Source: Phytophthora quininea (Eukaryota; Oomycota; Peronosporomycetes; Peronosporales; Peronosporaceae). Taken from it: a stretch of 64,000 nucleotides of DNA. Positions 30,220-40,954 of this stretch are shown in pieces. Made by a program: the position numbers and the translations under genes. The DNA lies in NCBI GenBank assembly GCA_011947345.1, contig JAAVTG010000675.1, positions 1 through 64,000 of the forward strand, read 5' to 3'. The notes beneath the pieces are model-generated. The model did not search any database, had not been told where the DNA came from, and saw nothing but the letters and a program-made list of their open reading frames with translations. Positions within the stretch are counted from its first letter, which is position 1. Each line of letters begins with the position of its first letter.

Positions 30220-30849
30220 ATGTGGAAGCCCGGCAGCGACCGGCCGCAGGACGCGCCCCAGAAGCAGCAGAAGAAGAAAGCCAAGCAGAGCGACGAGAAG
30301 CATGCGCCAGTGACAGGCGACTCCATGCCGGCGCTCAAGCCCAAGGCGCCCGCCAAGCTCTCGCAGAAGACGCTCGCGATGAAGGTGCGTCCAGGGCCCT
30401 ATGTGCCGTACTGTACTAGTCGAAGCTGACCGCTGTCTTCCTCTGTCTGCCAGTTCATGCAACGCAAGCGGACGACCGAGGCGCAGCGCGTGGCGGCCGT
30501 CAAGGAGCAGCACAAGGAAGACACGTGGGAGGCGGCGCCCGAGGACGACGCCAACGAGGCTGACGGCGACAGGATCGTGTGCCTGCGCGACGTGCCCGAC
30601 CCGTCCCTGCCGCTGGTCTTTGGTCGTCGCTCTTTCGGAGGCTTCAACAAAGGCGTAGAGGACGAGTTCAAGGAGGCCTCGAGAGCGCTGCGCTTCGCCG
30701 CGTCCGAGGAGAAGGAGCTGCGCGAAGAAGTGTCGGCCGAGGAGATGACGTCGCGCATGCTCAAGTACACGGGGCTGGGGCGACGCACCAACGTCGGCAA
30801 CGGGAGAGGAGGCAGACGCCCCAACGGCAACAAGCGCCAACGGAAGTAA
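30220..30849 (+). CDS. MPP6: M-phase phosphoprotein 6, exosome cofactor
   Basis: MPP6 tethers the Mtr4 helicase to the nuclear RNA exosome for rRNA 3'-end processing and RNA surveillance. Exon 1 (ATG 30220, MWKPGSDRPQ) is Lys/Pro-rich and ends LSQKTLAMK. An intron at 30385-30453 joins it to FMQRKRTTEAQR, which together re-create the family's N-terminal LS..L..MKFMQR motif. The second signature, VFGRRSFGGFNKGVEDEF, matches the family's GRMSFRGFNPEVE block. The C-terminus is basic and Gly/Arg-rich (GRRTNVGNGRGGRRP). The protein of about 186 residues is near the human length. No frame break is seen. It converges with ZCRB1, 40 bp between stops. Confidence 0.85.
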
Positions 30850-30889
30850 GCAGCCATGCATCCACGATAAGTTATTGGGCAGTCCGTTG

Positions 30890-31707
30890 TCACTCGTCGT
30901 CGCTGGCGTCCTCGTCACTGAAGTAGCTGTCTGGTTTCCGCTGCTTTCGACGGCGAGCTGTCATTGCAGCAGGCTCCGTTGATAACGGAGGTGTTGGCGC
31001 CGACGTAGCAGCGCGATACGCGGACGAGGTTGGCGGTACGGACGGGTAGGCCAAGAGTGACAATGCGAGGTCTTCGTCGTCCGACCCAGACGGCGGCGCC
31101 CTGCAACAGCAACAAACTCCATTAGACTCTACTATTGCCAATGCATCACCATCTGCATGCCAAACACTACGAACAGGATGTTGACGACGCCCTGGTCGTT
31201 GAAATAGTGCACACGCTCGTGCGGGTCGAACTTCTTCTTCTTCTTCTTGAGGTTCTTGCGACTGCTCTTGCCGGAGGTGATCGTCGGCCGCTCGCGAGAG
31301 CCCAGCACATTGAGAGGGCAGTCGTACGACACATGGCCCAGTTGGCCGCACTCGAAGCAGCGCTGGGAAGTAGAATACTTTCGCTTCTTGGCAAACTCAC
31401 TGGAGCGGCCGTTGTCTCGACTAAACGAGACTGCCAGTGTCATGCCTTCCACGAACATTTTGTCCATCTTCTCGACTGCTCGAGCGCAGTCCTCGGCGCG
31501 AGCGAACTGAACAAAGCCCACACCTCGACTGCGCCGGGTCTGCTTGTCTCGCAGCACCAGCACCCGCGCCAGCTTCCCGAAGGGGGCGAACAGCTGAGCC
31601 ACGTCGTTGGTGGTGTAGGCGTACGGAAGCATCGCGACGTACGCAGTGCACGGCGAACAGCTAGCAGGAACCGCAGCAGCAGCATCTTCCTTCTTGGGAG
31701 CCTCCAT
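30890..31707 (-). CDS. ZCRB1: U11/U12 snRNP 31K protein (RRM plus CCHC zinc knuckle)
   Basis: ZCRB1 is a specific component of the minor (U12-type) spliceosome's U11/U12 di-snRNP. Order of parts: an RRM (AYVAMLPYAYTTNDVAQLF as RNP2 region, RSRGVGFVQF as RNP1), then DNGRSSEFAKKRKY. The zinc knuckle is CFECGQLGHVSYDC, followed by PLNVLGSRERP and a Lys-rich run. This order and the linker match human ZCRB1 closely. After an intron (about 31172-31100, acceptor ..TTGCAG) the C-terminus continues SGSDDEDLALSLLAYP and ends YFSDEDASDDE, matching the family's STYFSDEEE ending. The splice phase is off by one or two bases, which fits the single-base losses elsewhere. The start is at 31707. Confidence 0.85.
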
Positions 31708-31768
31708 CGCGAATGGACAGTTTATGGCTACATTGTAAGTTTGCTATTAGGCGAGTTTACCATTTTAA

Positions 31769-34420
31769 CTAGCGGAGACCGAAGCCCTCGGCCTGGTTGA
31801 TCGCGAGCAGAAGACGCTCCTTAAGCTTCTCTCGGTTGCTGTACTCGGGGAGCAGCAGGTGGTTAAAACTGCATGTACGATAGGGGCATCATAGCGTCAA
31901 CAAAACCCGCAAGACTACGATTGTCAAAGCTACCGCCTTACCACGTGTGAGCAGTGGGCAAGCGATCCGAGTCCGGGCCGTTGCGCGAGATCACAAACAC
32001 GAGGTTCGAGAGGCCTCGGATGGGCACACGGTCACTGCCTGTAGCGAACCTTAGCAGCTTCTTCTTGTCCTGCAGGGGCAATGCATGCACAATGACCCAA
32101 AAGTCCCTACAAGCAGAAGCCACCCGTTAGGACTCACCGAGACACAAGGTCCCAAGCTTCAAAACTCACCGAATGATCGCGCTGTCCTCTGTGAAACCAT
32201 CTTCATAGTGCGTGGCTTGTTCAAGCGCCTCGAAGTCCAGGTCACTGCTCCCACAGATCAGCAGCTGCAACTCCTCCCACCGAAACATACTCAAGACCTC
32301 GCGATTGCAAACTTGATGAAAGCCACGGTGGAAGGCCGAGTATTGCCGAGACACTGAGGTGTTTAGCAGGTAGTCCACGTACAGCTTTACGTACTCCTCT
32401 CGGTTTGTACTTGTCACTGGAATGGAGCTGCCTCCAGGTTTCAGCTCCACCGTCTTCATCTCGCCGAAGACCTCGTACGAGTACTCGAAATTCCGCTGAT
32501 AAACCTCCTCCACGTCTCCCTGGAAAGTCAACAGTTGTCGCAAGCCACGACCAAGATCAGGCCAAGCCAATTCCAGGTCCTCCAGCCCCAACGGACAGCT
32601 CATGAGCCTCTTGTACACAATATGAGGAAAATTCACGTCCAAGATCACAGCATTGTAAATTGCGAGCGCTAGCAGAGTGCCAATCAGCTCAAACTCCATC
32701 GTGGCCTCTAGAGAATCACTATTGAACCACAGCGTGCGCGTTGTTTCATCATACGTAAACATACCGTACGCAGGGTCCAGTAGTTGGCGGATGAGGATCT
32801 GGAAAACTCCTTTGCACTCCACCTTCGTCGATCCCTTCTTCTCCAATAAACTTGACCTTTAATGGTTTCTTTAGCGTCTCTGCTGACGAGGACAGGTGCA
32901 CCAACTGCTGCATTGCATCCTCCATGATGTTTTCACGACGAACTCTCAAGACCAAGTACGGCGAGGGTGCAGCGTCTAACATCATCACCGAACGAGACAG
33001 CACAGCGTCTTGTGCGCGGGCCCGCTGCTCCAGATCAGAGTCAATTTGCAGGACTTTGCTCTTGGACGCAGCGTCCAAGACGAAGGGAAAATCGCAAAAT
33101 GACATTTCCGACAGCATACGCTCCGGCATGTGCTCTGCTTCCCGCGCAGCCTCCTCCTGCTCTCGTTGCTGCTCTTCACGCTCCCGCTCGACATCAGCAC
33201 CGTCGGTTTGTACGCGAAGCCGTCGCTCCTCCTGTCGATCAATTCGTCGGGCAGCTCGTACAGCTGCCCGACGCTTCTTCCAGAAGATTATGGAGCGAGA
33301 ATAGTCTTGCACAATGTCCACCTCCGAGTTGACAGCGTCGTTGTAGAACTCGTCGTATGCAGCAAACGGTTCCAGTCCATTCGCACGTTCTCGATTTACA
33401 ATGTGCAGCTCTGCCAGCACACCACACGCCGCGTACACCAGATCCATTTTCCGCGATCCATACAGACACACTGTGATCGATTGTTGGAGGATATCCATCA
33501 AGCGGTGCAATTCGTCCGCCGTGAAGAAAGCCATCCACTGATCACGCACTAGAGCCTTCGCGTCTTCCGGCAGATAGAAAAACAATCTGCAGAGTCCGCC
33601 CACAACGTTCAAAAAGTCGGGGTCAAACATCGACGGGTGTTCAAACAGCACCAGAAAGAAACGCAGTGCTCGTGGCGAGTGCCACGTCGAACACACGTTC
33701 CAGGGCTGCGTCACCAACATTTCCAGCGCATTGCGGAACGTGTTCCGCAACGCCTCCTGCTCACTCCCGGACATGGCTGCGTCCAGCAACGAAAAGACTC
33801 TTCCCACCTGCTCGCGATCAATGCACCACCACTCGATTTTGGCCTCATCCTGCCGTGCAATGTCCCTCACAAAGGCAGCGCTCAAGGCGTCCGGGTCCGA
33901 GAACAGCTGGTACACTAATCTCTTGACCACTCGGTAGTCGTGTGACTCGGCCGCTTGAGTCAGCGCTTCCTCCAGCCGCGTGGCCATGGGGGTGGTGGGG
34001 GTAGCAGTAGTAGCAGCTATGGGTACTCCTCTGCCTTGCATTGTCTGTCCGTTGCTCGTCTGCTTGGGTACTGAGGAATTGGTTTGCACTGGGGCAGCAG
34101 ATGGCGGAGAGAGGCTGGCGACTGCTAGTTCGTGAGCTACGACGACGGTGGAGGCGGGCGTCGCGTCCTTGAGCGTCTCCATCTCCACGTCCTCCTGGTG
34201 TCTCGACGCTTCCTCCATCTTGATGTCCCCCTGGAGTCGCGTCTACCGCGGTCTTGTCTGCATGAGACGAAGCTGCGGCGGTTTGCTGCATCTCCATGAG
34301 CGCATGCGCCACGGCGTCGTTGGGCTCCAAGCCCTGCGACAGGAAGCGCGCGTATGCGGTGCGGAACAGTTCCTGGTACTGCTCGGCGTCGTCGCCCTGC
34401 TGCTGCTGCTGCGTCTCCAT
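31769..34420 (-). CDS. UBE3A-like HECT E3 ubiquitin ligase
   Basis: The C-terminal half matches UBE3A/E6-AP closely: [80 protein letters not shown], and [20 protein letters not shown]. The catalytic Cys codon TGT is split by an intron (31869-31941, phase 2). A second intron lies at 32107-32169. The middle region ([34 protein letters not shown]) corresponds to the UBE3A helical part, and an Arg/Glu coiled segment lies near 33200. The N-terminus starts at MET plus a Gln run (ATG 34420) and carries a short helical UBA-like stretch ([20 protein letters not shown]). No AZUL finger is visible. Frame breaks: about 34215, and a paired A-run and T-run break at 32811-32813 and 32803-32806. Confidence 0.88.
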
Positions 34421-34645
34421 CAACCCAACCGAAAAGCTTCTTCTTGGCCGTCTCGCTTTTTGGAAATGAAAAGTGTCGATCTTTGAAGTGTCAGACTCAG
34501 GTTTTATCAGATGAAAGCGTCCACTGGATTGGTGGAAATTGTAATATAGGGGCGTTTGTAGACTTGCGGCTAGACGCTCTTCCACATCCTCGTCGCCCGC
34601 ACACTTCCACTCCGGCCTCGCCACGTACGTCGGAGTCTCGCCGCC

Positions 34646-36804
34646 ATGGACGCCAAGATGCAGGCCTGGGTCAAGCGCATGCCCACGAAGCGGCAACTCA
34701 CGTCCACCATCAACCACCTGGTGCAGCAGAAGTCGGTGGCGGCCATGTACACGCCTACGGAGCAGGAGCGCATCAAGGCGCTGGCCGAGATGATCAAGCA
34801 AGCCACGAGCGACTTCGAGGCGGACGAGGACTGGGACCGCATCATCAAAGTGGTGGACGCGCTCAGCAGCGTCGTCAACCGATCTGTGTAGGTGGCTGCG
34901 GCTTTCGAAGTGTTCGATGATGGAGGATTGACACTGAGGTGTCGTTCGTGCAGGTTGAAGGAGTCGGTCCGCTACCTGCGGCTGCGACTGGGGATCCGTC
35001 GTCAAGAGTCGTCATATTGGCACTGACCCTGACTGAGTCGCTTGTCAAGAACTGCGGAGACCTGGTGCACCAGGAGATCGCCACTGAGGCATTCATGAAC
35101 GAGATGGAGGACCTCTACCGCGTGAGTAAATTCGATTTCCTGGGTGGTGGTGGGTACTACCACTGACGCTATGCTATGCTTTATGTAGACACACGCGAAC
35201 AAGAGAGGCAGAGACAGCATGGAGATTGCCAGTCGCGTGTTGGACATGATTCAGGCCTGGGGAGAGGCGTTCCTGCCGCTGAGGGTAAGTGTGCAGGGTT
35301 GGTGAGGGGCTTGTACACCTTGCTGACTCGTCGGAGTGTTTTTTACTGCAGCATGAATTCCCGTTGTTTGTGGACACGTATCACAACATGCGCAAGAAGG
35401 GCATCAAGTTCCCGGACCAGTACGACGAGACCAAAGTGCCGGTGCTGACACCACCTCCCGACGTGGCACCTGGAGGCAGCGTGCCGCGGTCGGCGTCTTC
35501 CAACCAAAGTCGGAACTCAGGATCCATCGACACGTCGTCATACTCCAACACTAGCAGCGGACTCGGCGGTTTGTCGACGCTTGAGCTGTACAATGTCGCG
35601 ACAAACGTGTCGGAGATGTTTGAGGACATGCTGTTCGAGGCGCAAAGGATGCCTCAGCCATCGGCAACCATGGCGTTATGGAGGAACTTGCGGTCGAAGT
35701 GAGAGAGATCGTGCACAGAATGGAAGGGGCCATTCCCATAGCGGTGGCTGAAGGGGATGAGGTACGTTCGCATCGGACTGTAATGAAAACTGTGTGCACT
35801 GATGAATATCTTAACCTTGTTCTTTCAGAACCTGGAGAAATACCTATCGATCAATGATGAGCTTCATGCCGCACTTGAAAAGTACGATGCGCTGCATTCG
35901 ACTAACCAAGCGACCGAAGACCCCAGCACAAAGACCAAGAGTGAGGATATCGATTTGGTCGATCCATTTGGATTGAACGAGTCCCCAGCACCACAAGGGA
36001 ATCAAGTTTCAAACGACGACGATCCGTTTGCAAATTTCGTTCGATCTCGCACTACTTCCAACAAGAAAGAAGGCTCAAGGGTGGAATTCAGTGCAAATAC
36101 GTCTGTGGTTGAGTCCAAGATATCCCCATGTCGCCACAGCAAGATAATGAAGATGATGATCCATTCGCAAGCTTTGTGCAGCAACGGGCAACAAAGGCCC
36201 TAGGAAGCAGTGGCCATAGTGCGCAGAACGAGACCAAGATGCCAGCCCCGCCAAAGGATCTGATAGACCTGTGGGACGGTAAGCATTTGCAGTGTGGCAA
36301 GGTGTGTTGACACGACCGCTTACCTTTTTGTTGTTTGGATATGTAGACGTTCCCGTGACGACTACTCCAATTCAACCAGAAGCCAAGCCGGACTTGTGGT
36401 TTGGAGACGACTTGCTGAACAGCTCCAATCAGTCAAATACCTTCGCGCCTAATGCTTCTATAGCCTCATCTGGCCATGGTGTGACTCCTAGTTGACTCGT
36501 TGCTTTCGCCAAACTAACCGCTTCTGTGATTGGCTTTAGGAGCCAGCATTTCACCTGCAACAGCTACTGCCACAAGGAACGGTGTTGCTGACCCATTTGA
36601 TCTTCTCGGTTTTACCGCTAAGGTTGGTGTTGTCAGTGTTGTGCAATCTATGACATGCTAACTCTTGTGACTGTGATTATTGAACGACAGTCTTCCATTT
36701 CCTCTTCTGTACCTGCCAACCCCTTCGACAACCCCCAGCGAGAAGTGCACAGTCAGAAGCCCGAACAGCAAGCCAAGTCATCGTTCAACCCCTTTGATTT
36801 CTAG
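34646..36804 (+). CDS. VHS-GAT sorting adaptor (TOM1/TOL-like) with clathrin and EH-domain motifs
   Basis: TOM1-like proteins bind ubiquitinated cargo on endosomes and link it to clathrin and ESCRT. The ATG at 34646 has a strong context (GCCGCCATGG). The first part has a VHS-like helical layout: LVQQKSVAAMYTPTEQERI, KESVRYLRLRL, LTLTESLVKNCG, FMNEMEDLY, LDMIQAWGEAFLP, FPLFVDTYHNMRKKGIKFP. A GAT-like helix bundle follows: LYNVATNVSEMFEDMLFEA, VREIVHRMEGAIPIAVAEGDE, NLEKYLSINDELHAALEKYD. The tail has two DDDPFA motifs, a clathrin-box-like DLIDLWD, DPFDLLGF, and NPFDN plus a terminal NPFDF. Several short introns fit, for example after LYR, LPLR and EGDE. Single-base breaks lie at GGGG 34990-34993, AAA 35644-35646 and the CCCC run near 36125. 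The stop is at 36802-36804. Confidence 0.78.
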
Positions 36805-36951
36805 ATGCGTATTCGTTTTTGCTAGCTCTGAGCATTGTATCTAAACGGCAAATATATATGGACAAAATGGAAATGCCGAAAAGGAAATCATCATTCAGGT
36901 CAAGAGCTAACCATCGTCATCGAGTGCTAACGTCGCCATGAGGCTGTCACT

Positions 36952-37610
36952 TCACTGGAAGAGTTGCTTTGTCTTGCTAGATGCACTCTTCGCTCCTTCC
37001 ACGATGGGGTCCCTCGCCTGGCCAGCTTTCTTCAGCGTGAAATTCTTTGAGGCAGCGACTTGGTCTGCTGAGGTATTTGTCTTCTTCTCTGCGTAGTCTT
37101 TCGCAACAACAAAATTCTGCTTCACGCCAGCAGCAGCATCTCGAGTTTTCGTCGCCGCGCTGTCCGCCAGTTGCTGCGTTTGCGACGACGCCATCTCCTT
37201 TCCGTGAGTGATCTTCTGTACAAACCCGTCAAAGGCTTCAACGAAGGTCTCCACCACCTCGTCCTTCGAGTCAATCGTAGCATCAGCCGTCGACGCGGCC
37301 TGTTCCTCTGCGCTTCGGGCCGAGTCCGACAGTTGAGACGCCGCTTTAGAATTGTGCAGCGTTTCGACATGTAGTTGATGCTCTCGATTGCAATGCCTAC
37401 CGCAGCAATGACCAACTTGCTCACAATTCCTCCCGTCACTTTAGAGTCGACCGTCGCAGCGATAGAAGTCAAACCCCAGCGTTCATTCAGGTCACACACT
37501 CTCTGGACGATGCCCCCAGCCGTGTTGCTCACGCCCAACTTCTCGTAGCCCTTCTCGGCAACGCGAACGACTTTCCCAACTGCCACGTGTGCTCCGGTCC
37601 TCATCGTCAT
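36952..37610 (-). pseudogene. Degenerate LEA-like helical protein, copy A
   Basis: This minus-strand locus matches the middle and end of the LEA-like gene at 38847. It shows AHVAVGKVVRVAEKGYEKLG and VSNTAGGIVQRVCDLNERWG, then VDSKVTGGIVSKLVIAAVG, INYMSKRC, and after a frame change KDEVVETFVEAFDGFVQKI. It ends with Lys/Ala-rich repeats and KTKQLFQ. The N-terminal third of the intact paralogue is missing, and one frame change lies near 37350. It could be a decayed copy or a shorter gene with an unseen first exon. Confidence 0.5.
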
Positions 37611-37739
37611 CGCTCCCCCTCTCTACGGTAAAATCTGAACTGCGGCAACAGTACACGTGCAAAGCCCATTCTCCGGGCTTTCTGCTTTTCGGCATTGAAG
37701 GGCTTTGACCACCAAGGCATACAAGCAGAACTGTGTACG

Positions 37740-38153
37740 GTAAAATGCTCTTCTTGGCAGCGGTGGTCAGGGCATGTACCGACTGTTTAGCTTGGGCGGC
37801 CTTCTCCACTGCGACCACTTTCACCTCGCCGACCTCCTCCATCCCGTACTCAGCCTTCTTCCTGGCCTCGCCATATGCTTCGCCCACCGCCTTCGTTGCG
37901 TTAGCCTTTGGTTCTGCATTCGCTTGGGCATTTCGAATGGCGCGCTCCTATTGCGCGGCATTCTCGGCGTTCTGCAGCGTCTCGGAGATGGAGTCGGCGC
38001 CTCCACCAGAACCCAGTCAGTTTGGTGGCCGCTTCGGCGGCGGTGGCCGTCACGCCAAGACGGATATCGAGGTCGCTGGTGCCACCGCAACTTTTCGTCG
38101 CTCTTTTCAGCGGCGAGAACGACGTCCGCAGCCGCTTGTGTCTCGGAGGCCAT
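37740..38153 (-). pseudogene. Degenerate LEA-like helical protein, copy B
   Basis: A second minus-strand relative follows directly. It reads MASETQAAADVVLAAEKSDE, then in other frames RLGVTATAAEAATKLTG and SISETLQNAENAAQ, matching RLGVTATVAKVDTKVTG and YLAETLQNAKLAAEH of the gene at 38847. It continues AVGEAYGEARKKAEYGMEEV and AAQAKQSVHALTTAAKKS. A TAG interrupts it near 37952, and several frame changes are needed, so it is most likely a broken copy. Confidence 0.4.
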
Positions 38154-38174
38154 GGGGGGCTAACATTATCGACG

Positions 38175-38547
38175 ATGGCTGCTGAAGCCCGACAGCGCCT
38201 CGGACTCGTTCATGGATTCGGTCAAGAGCCCGAGACTCCGTCAACTCCAAGACGCTGTTGTTGTGGCAGGACTCCAGGTGAGCTGCACGCGCGAGGCAAC
38301 CTTCAACGGCTCCGACGCGGTGCAGCAGGCATTTGATGCACCTGCGGCTCATTCGGCATGGTCAAGAAATCGTCGGACTGGCTGAGTCGACCAAACAGCG
38401 TCCAAGAAGATCAACGCCAGCAACGACGACGGGTCGGGGCTGACGAAGCGAGCGGAGAGGGTGAGCATGTCGGCGATGGAGTTCGTGATCGCAGTTTTCA
38501 TGGGACCGGGCGACCACAAGACAAAGCCAGCGGCTTCAGCTTCGTAG
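38175..38547 (+). CDS. Possible small gene, unknown
   Basis: I do not recognise this. From ATG 38175 (MAAEA) a frame change gives SASDSFMDSVKSPRLRQLQ and DAVVVAGLQVSCTREATF, then SDAVQQAFDAPAAHSAWS. After another break the reading continues NASNDDGSGLTKRAERVSM and MEFVIAVFMGPGDHKTKP, with a stop at 38545-38547. The text reads like protein, but two frame changes are needed. It diverges from LEA-like copy B. Confidence 0.25.
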
Positions 38548-38846
38548 GGGAAGCACCGCCACCTAGGCGCTAATAGTTGCCATGGAGGAGGAGACGACTA
38601 GTATCATTTTGCTTGGATGTCGTTGTTGTCGATACTCATTATCGACTCACGGAACGAGAAAGTATCGCTCCCCTTCGCACGAAAACACGTTGGCTTATCA
38701 GAGCTCGACACCCACCACCAAGTGCGACGAGGTCCCGACGTTGAGTGAAAATCTCCTGTAAAGCAAATGCCTGACGAGGACTCACCCCCACAACCATTGT
38801 GCAATTTCCCCGGCGAGCGACACACCACACACACCCAAGTCCCGAA
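38548..38846 (+). other. Intergenic region upstream of the LEA-like gene
   Basis: This 299-bp spacer should contain the promoter of the LEA-like gene. Short overlapping frames on the minus strand mirror GC-rich sequence and show no family character. Confidence 0.45.
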
Positions 38847-40626
38847 ATGGCCGATCTGCAAAGCAAGATGAACGCTCACCAGGACGACATTGATCGCGCG
38901 AAGGCCCAGATCGAAGACAGCACGCACAAGGCTGACATGTATCTGACACAAGTAAGTTGTTTGTCGTTGCCCTTGTTGCCCCCATTACCAAGTGCTCATT
39001 CATGTTGATGTATGTCGTTGTCGTTGTCGTTGTCGTTGTGCGATGCCAGTTGACGAAGCGAGTCGAGGAGTACCAGAAGACACACTCGAACTTCGAGCCT
39101 GCCGGTGAGTACCTCAAGTCGGCGCTGGATGCCTCGCGTTCGGCGACCCAGAAGCTCAAGACCCAAGGCAAGGACTTGTCAGAGCGCTCCGTTCCGGTGG
39201 CCGTCGATGGAATGCAAAGAGTGCGCGAGTCTCTGGACGAGCTCCAGAAGCAAGCCGTGGTGTACGACGACAAATACGCTGGGTCGCGAGGTCAACACGC
39301 CGTGGACACCGTTCACGAAATGGTCAACTCTGGCCGCCAGCATGCCACCGATGCGCTGGAAACGACAAGCGAGCAGCTGATGAAGTTGCGTGACGCCGTC
39401 TCGAACATGGCTGGCCAGACATCGCACGGCGCTCAAGTCGCCGTCGGTGAAGCTGTGCGCGCCGCTCAAAAGGGTGACGAGAAGCTGGGAGTGAGCACCA
39501 AGGCCGGCGGTGTCGTTCAGAAGGTTCGCGAGTTGGACGAGCGCTTGGGCGTGACGGCCACGGTCGCCAAAGTGGACACCAAGGTGACCGGTGGGCTGGG
39601 CTGCAAGGTGGCCACGACGACTGTGGACATGGTCTCGGAGAGCGTGAACTACCTCGCAGAGACGCTGCAGAACGCGAAACTGGCGGCGGAGCACTCTGAC
39701 ACAGCTCAGAGTGCTGAGGCCAAAGCTGCATCTGCCGCCGACAGGGCTGCCCAGAAGAAGGACGAGGTCGTCGAGACTTTCGTAACTGCGTATGAAGAGG
39801 GCGAGCACAAGGTTGACGAAGGCAAAGAGATGGCGAAGGAGAAGGTGGGCATGGCGACGGACAAGACCGAAGGTAAGGCCAGTGACGTGAAAGAGATGGC
39901 CAAGGATAAGGCAGGCCAAGCCAAAGAGAAGACCCAAGACGCTGCTGGAGCGGCAAAGGACAAGGCGAACCAAGCGACGGAGTCGACGAAAGAGACGGCA
40001 CAGCAAGCCAAGGAGACCGCCAAAGGCAAAGCTGGCGAGGTGAAGGATAGCGCCCAAGACAAGGCTGGTCAGGCGAGGGCGACAGCTGAAGAGACTGCTG
40101 GCATGGCGAAGGAGAAGACTGATGATGTTAAGGAGAAGGCGAAAGCAAAGGCTGGTGACACAAAGGTGGGGCCCGGGAGCAGGCCAGTCAGTCTCAGGAG
40201 AAGGCCCAGAGCGCCGTCGGCCAAGCTGTCTCCAAGGCGGGCGATATGAAGGACGCCGCGAAGGAGAAGTTGGGGTCTGTTGCAGAGCAAGCGTCGGGTG
40301 CTGGGGCGTCGATGGAATCGAAAACGATGAAATCGAAAGAGCCGACAACGACGCAGGGAGAGACCAACGCTGAGAAGATGCTGGAGGGCGCCAAGCAAAC
40401 CCAAGCAAAGCCATCGGAAGCCGCCAAAACGGCTGCAGGCGAGCACTTTACAGCGGAGACGACCAGCGGTCAACATGACCAGCCTGGATTCGAGGCTGCC
40501 CAACAGCAAACGCGAGGTGCTAAGAGAGCTCCCAAGGGAAGAGCTCCAAGTGAAGCGAGGCGAGAGCTGACGATCGCGCAGTGCTGGGCGGTTTATCGAT
40601 CAGGTCGATCACTCTCACGACGGTGA
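38847..40626 (+). CDS. LEA-like amphipathic-helix protein
   Basis: Exon 1 starts MADLQSKMNAHQDDIDRAK. An intron at 38952-39049, containing a (GTCGTT)n microsatellite, joins it to LTKRVEEYQKTHSNFEPAG. Residues 40-250 are predicted helical, with a central block RLGVTATVAKVDTKVTGGLG and YLAETLQNAKLAAEH shared with the gene at 57089 and with copies A and B. From about 39830 the sequence turns into 11-residue-like Lys/Ala/Glu repeats (KDKAGQAKEKTQDAAGAAKD), as in group 3 LEA proteins, which protect membranes or proteins under water stress. The frame changes by one base at GGGG near 40168. The final 60 residues are uncertain, and the stop is taken at 40624-40626. A cytosolic or organelle-surface structural role is an inference. 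Confidence 0.65.
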
Positions 40627-40954
40627 CTATGCACATCTAGGCCCAAAGCTTTTCGTTTCTGCATTCTGAACAAGCTTCTTCCATTTCAAACCCGCTTTGT
40701 TGCTGTTGCTACACTTGAAGCTCGACGTCTTACCGCCCTTCAAATAGCTGGCCCAGTTAATACTACAGCAGCATGCTTCCTTCATGCGAGCTAATCTTGG
40801 TGGTTGGTTGGGACAATGCTCAGGTTTCGGAGGAAGAGTTCGCCTCGAAAATAAACTCCGTCTCAAGGGCTTCGTCGCCCCCACTCCTGCTTCTTCGATT
40901 GCCTGCGTCCTAAAGCACTCTGCAAACCGACACGCCGCCAGCTCAGTCGAAACC
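40627..40954 (+). other. Intergenic region between LEA-like and RGS genes
   Basis: This 328-bp spacer holds the 3' end of the LEA-like gene and the promoter of the tandem-RGS gene. I see no repeat or RNA gene. Confidence 0.45.

Noticed and set aside
39179..40414. 411-codon minus-strand open frame opposite the LEA-like gene
   Set aside because: Antisense of Lys/Ala/Glu repeats gives Leu/Ser/Phe-rich text; the plus strand has the intron, paralogues and conserved blocks.
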